Assembly (NCBI GenBank): GCA_910585755.1
Contig: CAJUFH010000063.1
Coordinates: 823 to 16,540, forward strand
Origin: an uncultured Muribaculaceae bacterium
Lineage (GTDB): Bacteria; Bacteroidota; Bacteroidia; Bacteroidales; Muribaculaceae
DNA: 15,718 nucleotides
Direction of reading: 5' to 3'
Shown: positions 1 to 7,857 of the stretch, piece by piece
Position numbering within the stretch: the first letter of the stretch is position 1
Layout: each line of letters starts with the position of its first letter
The notes under the pieces: model-generated
Database searches by the model: none
Told to the model about the DNA's origin: nothing
Seen by the model: only the letters and a program-made list of their open reading frames with translations
Position numbers and translations under genes: made by a program

Positions 1-739
1 CTTGATGACAGAGCGGAAGTTGTTGTTGCCCAATGCCATTACTTTTTCATACCATTTGTTCATCCGCCCCATTGCTTGGCGGGTGGTATCTTAGCGTTGA
101 AGATTTGGCGCAGTTCCATAGCGAGGTGGTACGCGGCTTTCTGCATCGGATAGTGTCTGAACGGAATGTTTGCACGATGACGCTGTCTGTCAGTCCATTT
201 GTTCTGCGACATCATAAGTGTGTGCTTGCTGCGGGCAAGGATCTGACGTATGGTCTCGCCGTTTGAGTATGTAACAGGCCACAAATCTGTCACGGTTGTT
301 TTCTTCGTCAATGAGCTGCCGGCGTATGTCTATGGGTATCTCATCAACAGCTTCATTGTAAACCTGCTGCACATGGAAGCGGTCGTTGACAACGTGGGCG
401 TTGTAGAAAAGCCACGAACTCGGCGCTGAGTCGTGTCCCTTCCTCGTTGGAAAGCTCAAGGTTGTAGAAGAATGTCTCGTTGGTTTTCTTGTCCCACCAT
501 TTGTTCTTGCGCATATGCAGATATACCGGTCTGCCACGCATGGGACAATCCTGAACGGTAACATAATCCGTATAGCCCCTCGCTACTATGTCGGGGTTGC
601 GGTAATCCTCATCGGACAGCTTCTTCTTTTCGCCAAGCCATATGTCGTAGCACTGGTCTGTCTTTTCAAAATTGACCATCTCGAACAGTTCGTCCAACCA
701 TGCAGGTAAAAACTGCCAAAATGCCTCACTGGTTTTCAT
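1..739 (-). pseudogene. ISL3-type transposase remnant (internal deletion plus frameshifts)
   Basis: The ATG at 739 opens an N-terminal segment resembling the short first protein of Bacteroidales ISAon1-type elements (begins MKTSEAFWQFLPAWLDE). It is intact to about position 415. There it joins, out of frame, a segment reading FYNAHVVNDRFHVQQ, the DRFHV signature of ISL3 DDE transposases. The normally intervening first half of the catalytic domain is missing, so an internal deletion is inferred. A second frame change lies around 250-300, before GETIRQILARSK. A third lies near 70, where PPAK is followed in another frame by AMGRMNKWYEK. The gene continues past the left edge. With at least three disruptions and a missing catalytic region, it is clearly non-functional. 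Confidence 0.8.
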
Positions 740-794
740 ACTGCAAATTTAACACTTTCCCGAAAATCCATGCACCGAGTATTCGGCTTGGCCC
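1..794 (-). mobile_element. Decayed ISL3/ISAon1-type insertion sequence, truncated by window edge
   Basis: This is the transposase end of an insertion sequence read on the minus strand. The inner end is placed at about 794 because the non-coding stretch 741-794 recurs, in opposite orientation, at 15665-15718 with 45 of 54 positions identical. That repeat is the expected pattern for the conserved terminus of one IS type. The other terminus lies beyond position 1, so total length and any target duplication cannot be seen. Inside, the transposase reading frame is deleted and frameshifted, so this copy should not move on its own. Assignment to ISL3/ISAon1 rests on the protein motifs described for the pseudogene. 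Confidence 0.75.
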
Positions 795-871
795 ATAAAA
801 ACGGTATTTTATACGGTTTTTTAATAGTGCGCATAGGGAATAGTTCTTTTAAGATTTTTTCCGAACAAATG

Positions 872-912
872 ACAGTTGGACAAGTTTATTATCACTAAAT
901 TTGTCCAACTGT
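872..912 (+). promoter_or_regulatory. Promoter with perfect 12-bp inverted repeat (candidate operator) upstream of cysM
   Basis: TAAATTTG at 896-903 matches the Bacteroidota -7 consensus TAnnTTTG, and TTGG at 876-879 is a plausible -33 element 16 nt upstream. Arms at 872-883 (ACAGTTGGACAA) and 901-912 (TTGTCCAACTGT) are perfect reverse complements with a 17-nt spacer. The left arm covers the -33 element and the right arm covers the end of the -7 box, which is the geometry of a repressor operator. A hairpin followed by TTTTT at 912-916 could also resemble a terminator, but the long loop and the promoter overlap make an operator more likely. The regulator is unknown. Confidence 0.55.
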
Positions 913-925
913 TTTTATTGAGCTT

Positions 926-1849
926 ATGGATATAAAAGATAACATATTAGCCACCATTGGAGCAACCCCGATGGTAAGGATAAGGAACTTAAATGATACC
1001 GAGGGAATAAATATCTTTGCCAAAGTCGAAGGGTTCAATCCAACGGGAAGCATCAAAGATCGTATTGCCTTAAGAATGATTGAAGATGCAGAAAAGTCGG
1101 GTAAGTTGCAGCATGGGATGACTATCATTGAACCTACATCTGGTAATACTGGAATAGGTCTTGCTATGATAGGTGTAATCAAAGGCTATGATGTGGAGAT
1201 TGTGATGTCGGAGAGTGTGTCGGTCGAGCGCCGAATAATGATACGTTCATATGGAGCAAAAGTTACTCTGACACCGCCTGACCAGGGTACTGATGGAGCT
1301 ATCAAACTGGCAAGACAGCTCTGTCGCAAATATCCTGACAAATACTTTATGCCAGACCAATTCGGTAATGCTTCAAACTATACGGCTCATTACGAAACTA
1401 CTGCCCTCGAAATATGGACTCAGACAGGTGGTAAAATAGATTATTTGGTATGTGCGCTTGGAACTTCCGGCACTATCATGGGCATATCTCGCTTTCTTAA
1501 GGCATTGAAGCCGGAGATAAAGATAGTTTGCGCTCATCCGGTTCGTGGCCATTACATTCAGGGACTTAAGAATATGGAAGAAGCCATTGTTCCGGACATC
1601 TATAATCCAGAAATTATAGACTATCAGGAAATGGTGTCGAGTGAGGAGGCTATTGATATGGCGAGGCAAATCATTAGCAAGGAAGGTATATTTGTCGGCA
1701 TGAGTTCTGGAGCTGCAATGCTCGCAGCTTTACGAATTGCTCATACAGCACCTGAAGGCAGCAACATCGTAGTAGTCTTTCCCGACAGAGCCGAAAAATA
1801 TTTGTCAACGGTGATGTTTGATAAATTTCGTGAGACTTATGATGAATAA
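926..1849 (+). CDS. cysM: PLP-dependent cysteine synthase, CysM-like
   Basis: This 307-residue cytoplasmic enzyme of the beta-family PLP fold II makes cysteine from an activated serine (O-acetyl- or O-phosphoserine) and a sulfur donor. Visible motifs are the Schiff-base lysine K44 in TGSIKDR, the substrate loop PTSGNTG (70-76), the phosphate-binding loop GTSGT (179-183), GMSSGAA (258-264) and a C-terminal PDRAEKYLST, where most relatives have DRGERYLS. Length is normal. The stretch GLKNMEEAIVPDIYNPEI (213-230) resembles, from memory, mycobacterial CysM, which uses O-phosphoserine with the carrier CysO. CysK and enterobacterial CysM look different there. No ThiS/CysO carrier gene is in the window, so the substrate is uncertain. 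The start ATG lies 22 nt after the -7 box. The end overlaps cutC, suggesting co-translation. Confidence 0.85.
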   Translation: MDIKDNILATIGATPMVRIRNLNDTEGINIFAKVEGFNPTGSIKDRIALRMIEDAEKSGKLQHGMTIIEPTSGNTGIGLAMIGVIKGYDVEIVMSESVSVERRIMIRSYGAKVTLTPPDQGTDGAIKLARQLCRKYPDKYFMPDQFGNASNYTAHYETTALEIWTQTGGKIDYLVCALGTSGTIMGISRFLKALKPEIKIVCAHPVRGHYIQGLKNMEEAIVPDIYNPEIIDYQEMVSSEEAIDMARQIISKEGIFVGMSSGAAMLAALRIAHTAPEGSNIVVVFPDRAEKYLSTVMFDKFRETYDE

Positions 1850-2564
1850 CAGTCATTTTGAAGTATGCTCCTCGAGTATTGATGATGTCGTTGCTGCAAT
1901 AGAAGGCGGTGCCGACAGGGTTGAGTTGTGCCGGGATCTGGAGAAGGATGGCCTCACCCCCGATTATGAAACAATCAGGACCGCTGTTGGGCTGGCCCGG
2001 AATGCCGGCCGGCATTTTGATGTAATGGTTCTTGTGCGGTGCCGTGCCGGCGGTTTTGTATATACCGATGAGGAAAAAGCGCTTATGAAGCGAAGTGTTG
2101 CCGAAATAATCTCTCTTGGGGCCGACGGTGTGGTAGTAGGCTCGCTCAATCCCGATGGAACCGTCGATTCCGGCTGGGTGAGGGAGATTGTGGAGATGGC
2201 CCACGCAAGTGGACTGTCAGTGACATTCCACCGGGCTTTTGATCATGTGGCCGATTTCAGCAATGCTCTGGAGGCGCTTGTAAGTACGGGTGTCGACAGA
2301 GTGCTAACGGCAGGCGGCAGTGATGGGGCTGAAAAGGGAGCCGACACCCTTTCGAAGCTTATCAGCCGGGCCGGGGACAGAATCATCGTGATGCCCGGAG
2401 GGGGTGTCCGTTCTTCCAATATTTCATATCTTAAAAAGACGACCGGCGCCGGAGAATACCACAGTTCGTGCCGCTGCACATCCGCTGGCGGGCATAACGT
2501 AGCGAGCATGGAGGAGATCCGAAAAATTGCACAATTTCTGGAAGAAGATTCAACCGACAATTAA
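1839..2564 (+). CDS. cutC: CutC family protein (copper homeostasis family)
   Basis: This is a 241-residue TIM-barrel protein of the CutC family, predicted cytoplasmic. Family signatures run along its whole length: EGGADRVELC near the N-terminus, VLVRCRAGGFVYTDEE, LGADGVVVGSLNPDG, VTFHRAFDHV, GVDRVLTAGG, IIVMPGGGVRSSN and a final GAGEYHSSC. CutC was named for copper tolerance in E. coli, but its biochemical role is disputed, so the name should be read as family membership. ATGs at 1839 and 1842 are both possible starts; the further in-frame TTG at 1818 is unlikely. Either ATG start overlaps the end of cysM by 8-11 nt, indicating translational coupling. No separate promoter is seen. Confidence 0.9.
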   Translation: MMNNSHFEVCSSSIDDVVAAIEGGADRVELCRDLEKDGLTPDYETIRTAVGLARNAGRHFDVMVLVRCRAGGFVYTDEEKALMKRSVAEIISLGADGVVVGSLNPDGTVDSGWVREIVEMAHASGLSVTFHRAFDHVADFSNALEALVSTGVDRVLTAGGSDGAEKGADTLSKLISRAGDRIIVMPGGGVRSSNISYLKKTTGAGEYHSSCRCTSAGGHNVASMEEIRKIAQFLEEDSTDN

Positions 2565-2604
2565 TACCCCACCTCTAAAACTACCTTAATAATCAATCCC
2601 GACC

Positions 2605-5082
2605 ATGAAAGCGCGACTAATCACAATCCTTCTGATTGTGGCAGCAACGGTACCTGCGTTATTCCCGCAGACAATACCTTCCGACTCAATCGCAAAGTAT
2701 ACCGATTGGCTTTATTCCTCAATGAATATTGCCGACAAGGCAAATTTCCCCCGGTCCTTCTGGGAACGCAATGTCGGGTCGGCTCTTGAAGCCAGAAGGG
2801 ATATGCCCTGGGGCGCAAAAATACCGGCTCGCGAGTGGCTGCATTTTGTGTTGCCGGTGAGAGTTAATAATGAGACACTCGATTCGTCGCGCATGGTTTT
2901 CTACCGGGAAATCGCTCCACGAGTTAGAAACATGTCGATGGAACAGGCGGCACTCGAGGTGAATCACTGGGCGCACGAGAAGGCGACCTACCGTCCGTCC
3001 GACGAACGGACTTCATCACCTCTCGCCACAGTCAGAACCACTTTCGGCCGGTGTGGCGAGGAATCGACGCTGCTGGTGGCTGCCATGCGCTCTGTAGGTA
3101 TTCCGGCGCGACAGATCTACACTCCGCGCTGGGCGCATACCGACGACAACCATGCATGGGTGGAAGTGTGGATTGATGGCCGCTGGCGTTTCCTCGGAGC
3201 GTGTGAGCCCGAACCGGTGCTTGACCTCGGGTGGTTCAACGAGCCGGCTTCGCAAGGTGTGCTTATGGCTACAAATGTCATAGGAAATTATGATGGCCCG
3301 GAACAGAAGCTATACCGCGACAGTTGCTATACCCGCATTAATATTACCTCCAACTATGCCCCCACCCGCAGGGCAACTGTCCGGGTAGTCGATTCAGAAG
3401 GACTTCCTGTGGCTGATGCTCCGGTCAGTTTCCGAGTGTATAATTATGCCGAATTGTATCCCTTGTTTTCTACCCGTACTGATGCTGACGGGAAGGCGTA
3501 TATTATCTGCGGACATGGCGACATCGTGGCATGGGCGACTTCGCCCGACGGCAGTTATTACGGTTTCGCCAGGATGGACGCTTCATCTTCGGGGCCGGTG
3601 TGTCTGACTCTTGGCAGTGAAGCGTTGAAACATCCGGTGGAGTTGCTTCTCCATCCTCCGAAACCTTCGCCACTGAAGCCCGATCTGACACCAGGGCAGA
3701 TTGCAGCGAACGATCGTCGTAAAGCTGCCGAAGACTCGGTCCGCAATTCAACCATGTCGCGATTCTTCTCTCACGACAAGGCATCCGCCCTCGTATCTTC
3801 ATGGGGAGATGACGCGCCCTTTATGTCTAAAGTTCTCACCGAATCGTATGGCAACTACGAAACGATGGCGCGTTTTGTCGGAGCCGTGTCCCCCGATCGC
3901 CGTCACGAGGCCAGAAAATGGCTTGAAAATCTGAGAGAAAAAGACTGGCGCGATATCGATTGGACGGTTATGGAAGATTTCTTTCTCAACCGACGGGTGT
4001 CCGTATGTCCTCGCGTTGCGAATGAGGCCCTGACTATATGGCTTTCGGATTTCGACAGATTGATTCCCGCTTCATTGCGCGACAGCCTGTCGGAGTCGCC
4101 GGCCGTTGTTGAAAAATGGACGGAGAGAAATATACGAATCGACAATGATCACAATCCGAATCAATTCTGCATGGCTCCTGTTTCGGTCTGGAACACCCGC
4201 ACAGCCGACAGCCATTCCCGTGATATTTTCTATGTGGCCATGTGCCGCTGGCTCGGTTTTGATGCGCGGAAAGATCCCGTGACTTCGGGCGTGTTTGCCC
4301 GAAAAGGAACTACGGGGGATTACCACCGTGCTTTTGCCTCTGTCGAGGTGCCGGAGAAGGATGTAAGAGTGAAACTGAATTATCACAACGACAGCACTCT
4401 TGTCAATCCCAAATATTACAGGCATTTCACGATATCCCGGATTGAAGATGGTATTCCACAGTTGCTGAATTATCCCGAAGAGGCTGACTGGCGAAACACT
4501 TTTGCCACAGGCGTGAATTTGCAGCCGGGACGATATCTGCTTACCTCGGGACGCCGCCTTGCCGACGGATCGGTGAAGGTCCGTCTCGCGGAATTTACCG
4601 TATCGCCGGAAGACACCCTCGCGGAAGTGCCTCTGTCAGTCCCTGACGAGCCAAATCAGATTAGTGTGATAGGGTCTTTTAACGCGGACCCCCTCCTGCC
4701 GCTTACCGGGCGCGGGATATTCCTCGCGGCATTCCTGAGGCACAACCACGAGCCTTCGGCCCACTTCATAAATGAACTGTGCGCAAACAAAGCACAGACG
4801 GAGCAGTGGGGACGCCCGGTGGTTCTGATCGTGTCGGCCGAGGAGGATGCCCGGGCATTGTCGGCGTTGAAATCGTTGCCTGAAAATATCAGAATATGTG
4901 CGAATCCCGGCTTCCCATGGCTGAAGGATCTCTCGGAAGAGTTTGAAATGAATCTGGACAGCGACGCGCTGCCGGTTGTCCTTGTCGCCGACAGCTTCAA
5001 CCGCGTGATGTACCTGCACAAGGGCTATCGGCCCGGCTGCGTCGATACTCTGCTTGAACTGTTTGCGAATTTGCCCAAATGA
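2605..5082 (+). CDS. Secreted transglutaminase-fold protein with C-terminal thioredoxin-like domain
   Basis: This 825-residue exported protein has a signal peptide (about 1-22, MKARLITILLIVAATVPALF). A transglutaminase/peptidase core (about 100-215) carries Cys150 in FGRCGEES, His183 in DDNHAWVEVW and an acidic residue in the GACEPEP segment (198-204), consistent with a Cys-His-acid triad. Residues about 256-325 look like a carboxypeptidase-regulatory/CNA-B-type beta-sandwich (VDSEGLPVADAPVSF, TDADGKAYI). The last ~150 residues resemble a thioredoxin fold (PVVLIVSAEE, LPVVLVADSF, LHKGYR) but have no CxxC, so redox activity is not expected. Similar large transglutaminase proteins are common in Bacteroidales and of unknown substrate; proteolysis or crosslinking in the envelope is possible. 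The gene follows cutC by 40 nt with no clear promoter and may be read through from cysM. Confidence 0.8.
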   Translation: MKARLITILLIVAATVPALFPQTIPSDSIAKYTDWLYSSMNIADKANFPRSFWERNVGSALEARRDMPWGAKIPAREWLHFVLPVRVNNETLDSSRMVFYREIAPRVRNMSMEQAALEVNHWAHEKATYRPSDERTSSPLATVRTTFGRCGEESTLLVAAMRSVGIPARQIYTPRWAHTDDNHAWVEVWIDGRWRFLGACEPEPVLDLGWFNEPASQGVLMATNVIGNYDGPEQKLYRDSCYTRINITSNYAPTRRATVRVVDSEGLPVADAPVSFRVYNYAELYPLFSTRTDADGKAYIICGHGDIVAWATSPDGSYYGFARMDASSSGPVCLTLGSEALKHPVELLLHPPKPSPLKPDLTPGQIAANDRRKAAEDSVRNSTMSRFFSHDKASALVSSWGDDAPFMSKVLTESYGNYETMARFVGAVSPDRRHEARKWLENLREKDWRDIDWTVMEDFFLNRRVSVCPRVANEALTIWLSDFDRLIPASLRDSLSESPAVVEKWTERNIRIDNDHNPNQFCMAPVSVWNTRTADSHSRDIFYVAMCRWLGFDARKDPVTSGVFARKGTTGDYHRAFASVEVPEKDVRVKLNYHNDSTLVNPKYYRHFTISRIEDGIPQLLNYPEEADWRNTFATGVNLQPGRYLLTSGRRLADGSVKVRLAEFTVSPEDTLAEVPLSVPDEPNQISVIGSFNADPLLPLTGRGIFLAAFLRHNHEPSAHFINELCANKAQTEQWGRPVVLIVSAEEDARALSALKSLPENIRICANPGFPWLKDLSEEFEMNLDSDALPVVLVADSFNRVMYLHKGYRPGCVDTLLELFANLPK

Positions 5083-5149
5083 ACCACATTTATGACCGCG
5101 ACGCAGTCGCTGCCACACGCTTATAAGGACTTAGCAAAATTGACGGGAG

Positions 5150-5639
5150 ATGAGAGATTTCGCGGCGATTGATTTCGAGACGGCCAACGGTAGCCGGTCG
5201 TCGGTGTACAGCGTCGGGATCGTCGTTGTGCGCGGAGGGGAGGATAGTCGACAGGTTTTACAGCCTTATCCAACCTCTTCCCAACTACTATTCGTACTGG
5301 ACTACTCGGGTCCACGGCCTGACGCGCGCCGACACTGACGGGCAGCCCCCGTTCCCGGAAGTATGGGCGCGGGCGGAGCGTCTGATCGGCGGACTCCCGC
5401 TCGTGGCCCACAACAGGCCGTTCGACGAGGGGTGCCTCAGGGCGGTGTTCGCGGAATACGGGATGGAATACCCCGGCTTCGAGTTCCACTGCACGCTGGC
5501 TGCATCGCGCCGGCGCCTCAACCTGCCCAGCCACCAGCTCCACCTCTCGGCTGCCGCCTGCGGCTACAACCTCGCGAACCACCACGACGCCCTGGCCGAC
5601 GCTGAGGCCTGCGCTGCTATCGCCCTGAAACTGTTATAG
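5150..5639 (+). pseudogene. DnaQ-like 3'-5' exonuclease, frame broken by one extra G
   Basis: The first 30 residues (from MRDFAAIDFETANG) and the remainder (from RIVDRFYSLIQ) lie in different frames, joined at the GGGG run 5237-5240. Removing one G restores a continuous 162-residue protein of the small DEDDh exonuclease family related to DNA polymerase III epsilon. All catalytic positions then fall in order: D8 and E10 in DFET, D92 in AHNRPFDEG, H145 and D150 in HHDALAD. Such enzymes trim DNA or RNA 3' ends in the cytoplasm. The rest of the frame is undamaged, so the break is recent, a sequencing or assembly error, or slippage-controlled. The gene converges on the operon, with 26 nt between stop codons. 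Its composition is GC-rich, like the operon and unlike the genes to its left. Confidence 0.85.
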
Positions 5640-5665
5640 CCGGAGCCGGGGGAGCCGCCCGGGGG

Positions 5666-7141
5666 TCAGTAGGTGTTGTCGATGACGGGGGAGGCGTTGA
5701 GGTAGTCGGGCATGCACTGGCCGGTGGAGGCGCCGATGTAGGTGGGGTCGGAGATGAGGTAGCGGCGCCCTTCGTAGGTGTAGGAGTCGCCGGCGGGAAG
5801 GTCATCGAGGACGAGGGAGGCGCTTTCGTGGCCGGGGTAGGCAATGAGGTGGTTGGGGATTCCTAGCACGTTCCAGAGCATGTAGGTGTAGAAGATCGCG
5901 CGGTCCTCGCAGTCGTTTTTGGGGTAAAATAGGTTTTCTTCGAGGAAGTAGGGTTTCTCGTAGCCGTGGAACTCCTCGTCGGTGGCGTAATCGAAGCCGC
6001 TCTGGATGAATTTCAGAAGCTCGTCGACGGCCTGGGCGCGGGGCTTGTCCTTTAGCTGGGCGGCGAGCTGCTCGACGATTTCGCGGCGCACCTGGGGCTG
6101 CACTGTCGAGCGGGCGAAGTCGCCGGTTTGCATCAGGGGGTAGCGGCGCAGCACGGGGAATATGTTGGCGTTGATTTCTCCTTCGATATGGAGGGTTCCG
6201 TTGTCTACCTTGTAATGGTGGGGCTTGTAGGGGAGGTTGAGGTCTGTCAGGGCGCAGTCGACCTGCGCGAGGGTGCCGTCGGGGGTTACGTCGCAAGTGC
6301 TGATGGTTGTACGGGCGTAGTCGGCCTTCCCGAGCTTCTTGTCCATGAAGAGGTAGTATTTCCGGCCGTCGAGCTTGAGGAAGGGGTGTTCGGCCACATC
6401 CTGTCTGAGGGGCACGAGGAGCACTCCGTCGCGGTCGCCGGTAATCCCGAGGCGCACGTCGTAGCCCATCCCGACCAGGAGGAAATGGGCCAGGGAGGCG
6501 CGGGAGGCGCTTCCGGCCCCGGGGTGGCGCGCGGCGACATAGGAGCGGGTCATTTCGAGCGTCAGATAGTCGTTGAGTTTCAGCTCGGCGGCGAGGGCGC
6601 GGAGGGAAGCGAGAGCCGCCCGGGCCTTGCTGTCCTTGCGCAGGGCGCGCCAACGGGCGGCCAGGTCCTGCTTGTCGACGACGGTACGGGGGATGTCCAG
6701 CCCGGGGTCGGGAATCCGGAGCGCCATGCCGTAGAAGTCAAACTCGAAGGGGGGCAGTGCGGAGCTGTCGGACTTGTCGGACGAGTCGGACTTGTCAGAC
6801 CTGTCCGACGGATCCCGGGAGGGAGCTGGCCGGGGTTCGGGACGCTCTGCGGCGACGGCTGCCGGGGCCTTGATTTCGCGGGGAGGGGTAAGGGCGGGGG
6901 CGTCGGGCACGCGGGGTGCGGTGCGGGGCTTTGGCGCGGTCGACCGTTTCTGCCCCGCGATTACCTCATAATCGGCCCACGCTCCGGCCAGGAACTCGTC
7001 ATAGCGCTCGTACATCCCTTCGCGGAAGTTGTTGTAGCGCTCATACATGCCGCGGCGGAACTCCTCGTAGGAAGTTCCCTGGGCCGCGGCCCCGAGTATG
7101 GAGGCCGCGGCGAGGAACAGAATAGTCGTGCGTCGTTTCAT
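5666..7141 (-). CDS. Exported transglutaminase-fold protein, last gene of caspase operon
   Basis: This is a 491-residue protein starting at ATG 7141; the TTG one codon upstream is less likely. A signal peptide (about 1-20) ends near AAAQG. Next come three 11-residue repeats of the type YEEFRRGMYER (25-57), probably one long amphipathic helix. A Pro/Ala/Ser-rich linker (about 65-130) contains repeated SDK/SDS triplets. The C-terminal domain shows a transglutaminase-like triad: Cys411 in KNDCEDRA, His438 in AYPGHESASL and Asp465 in LISDPTY. The Cys-Glu-Asp-Arg context is typical of bacterial transglutaminase-like peptidases. The substrate is unknown; acting on envelope proteins or peptidoglycan peptides is a guess. 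It lies 42 nt downstream of the small LPP20-like gene. Confidence 0.8.
   Translation of the reverse strand: MKRRTTILFLAAASILGAAAQGTSYEEFRRGMYERYNNFREGMYERYDEFLAGAWADYEVIAGQKRSTAPKPRTAPRVPDAPALTPPREIKAPAAVAAERPEPRPAPSRDPSDRSDKSDSSDKSDSSALPPFEFDFYGMALRIPDPGLDIPRTVVDKQDLAARWRALRKDSKARAALASLRALAAELKLNDYLTLEMTRSYVAARHPGAGSASRASLAHFLLVGMGYDVRLGITGDRDGVLLVPLRQDVAEHPFLKLDGRKYYLFMDKKLGKADYARTTISTCDVTPDGTLAQVDCALTDLNLPYKPHHYKVDNGTLHIEGEINANIFPVLRRYPLMQTGDFARSTVQPQVRREIVEQLAAQLKDKPRAQAVDELLKFIQSGFDYATDEEFHGYEKPYFLEENLFYPKNDCEDRAIFYTYMLWNVLGIPNHLIAYPGHESASLVLDDLPAGDSYTYEGRRYLISDPTYIGASTGQCMPDYLNASPVIDNTY
6766..6810 (-). repeat. Five tandem 9-nt units coding an SD(K/S/R) linker
   Basis: Five consecutive 9-nt units (plus-strand type TGTCGGACT, with a few substitutions) start at 6766, 6775, 6784, 6793 and 6802. 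They encode the serine-aspartate-lysine triplets of the linker in the transglutaminase-fold protein. Unit length is a multiple of three, so gain or loss of units would change linker length without breaking the frame. Confidence 0.8.
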
Positions 7142-7183
7142 CAATCTGGCGGGAGAGAGGGGAGGTTGTTCAATAATGGGGGG

Positions 7184-7819
7184 TTATTCAAACGCTTTCT
7201 GGACGAAGCCTGAGATTTTCTCGGCGTGTGCGCGGGCCATCTCGCTTTCGCGCATCGAGTTTTCCAGGGCGCGCATGCGGGCCTTGGAAGCGGCGCTCTC
7301 GCTGACGATGAAGAACGACTGCACCTCGTAAGTCCCGTCGGGGTTCGTGCGGATAATGGAGAAGCTCTCCTCCATCTCGCCCTTGATTTCCTTTTCGACT
7401 TCGCGCTCGTAAGCCTGGAAGAAGTTCTCGAACTCGGTTGTGGGGTCGGTAGTGTTCACGTTCGACTCGGCGAGCACGCGGCCGCGGAGGGTCGAGCCGG
7501 CCTGCTGTCCGTATGTGATGCAGGCGTTGTTGGTAGCGATCTGCTTGCCGTTGTTCTTCGACTTTACGGCGGTAGCGATTCCGGAAACCTCGCGTCCGTC
7601 GTCGCCGAGCTTTTCGAGCTTCTCGTAGTGGCGCATCAGGGTTCCGTCGAGGGTGCGGGTGGAGCCGAGGAGCTGCCATCCCTGCTTCTTATACTCTTTG
7701 AGCTTCTCTTTTTTCTCTTTTTCGAGGCGCTTGAGGGTCTTCTTGTCGAGTTCGGCCGCACAGAGGGCGGTAGAGGCCAGGACGCAAACGGCCAGCAGGA
7801 TTGAAAGGAATCTTTTCAT
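7184..7819 (-). CDS. Small exported LPP20-like protein
   Basis: This 211-residue protein has a signal peptide (about 1-22, MKRFLSILLAVCVLASTALC). Cys20 is not in a proper lipobox because the preceding residue is Leu, so a soluble periplasmic protein is more likely than a lipoprotein. A strongly charged Lys/Glu helix (about 24-46) leads into KKQGWQLLG, a pattern I associate with small exported Bacteroidales proteins of unknown function. The rest (about 75-180) alternates an alanine-rich helix with strands (EESFSIIRTNPDGTYEVQSFF) in a way that resembles the LPP20 fold. This is a weak, pattern-based assignment. It sits 38 nt after the DUF4384 gene and 42 nt before the transglutaminase gene, clearly within the operon. 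Confidence 0.7.
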   Translation of the reverse strand: MKRFLSILLAVCVLASTALCAAELDKKTLKRLEKEKKEKLKEYKKQGWQLLGSTRTLDGTLMRHYEKLEKLGDDGREVSGIATAVKSKNNGKQIATNNACITYGQQAGSTLRGRVLAESNVNTTDPTTEFENFFQAYEREVEKEIKGEMEESFSIIRTNPDGTYEVQSFFIVSESAASKARMRALENSMRESEMARAHAEKISGFVQKAFE

Positions 7820-7857
7820 AGTGTGTGGTATTTGTTGATTGGTAAATTATCTATTTT

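Noticed and set aside
1818..1838. TTG start for cutC
   Set aside because: The added residues (INFVRL) are not part of the family; two ATGs at 1839 and 1842 fit better.
5098..5110. Small inverted repeat GCGAC/GTCGC after the large transglutaminase gene
   Set aside because: A 5-bp stem with a 3-nt loop and no T run; likely chance.
5646..5662. GC-rich hairpin (CCGGG/CCCGG) between the convergent exonuclease and transglutaminase genes
   Set aside because: The stem is only 5 bp with no T run on either strand, so it is too weak to call a terminator.
6128..7213. 361-codon open frame on the plus strand over the transglutaminase gene
   Set aside because: Composition is dominated by Gly and Val with no family resemblance; it is a shadow of the minus-strand gene.
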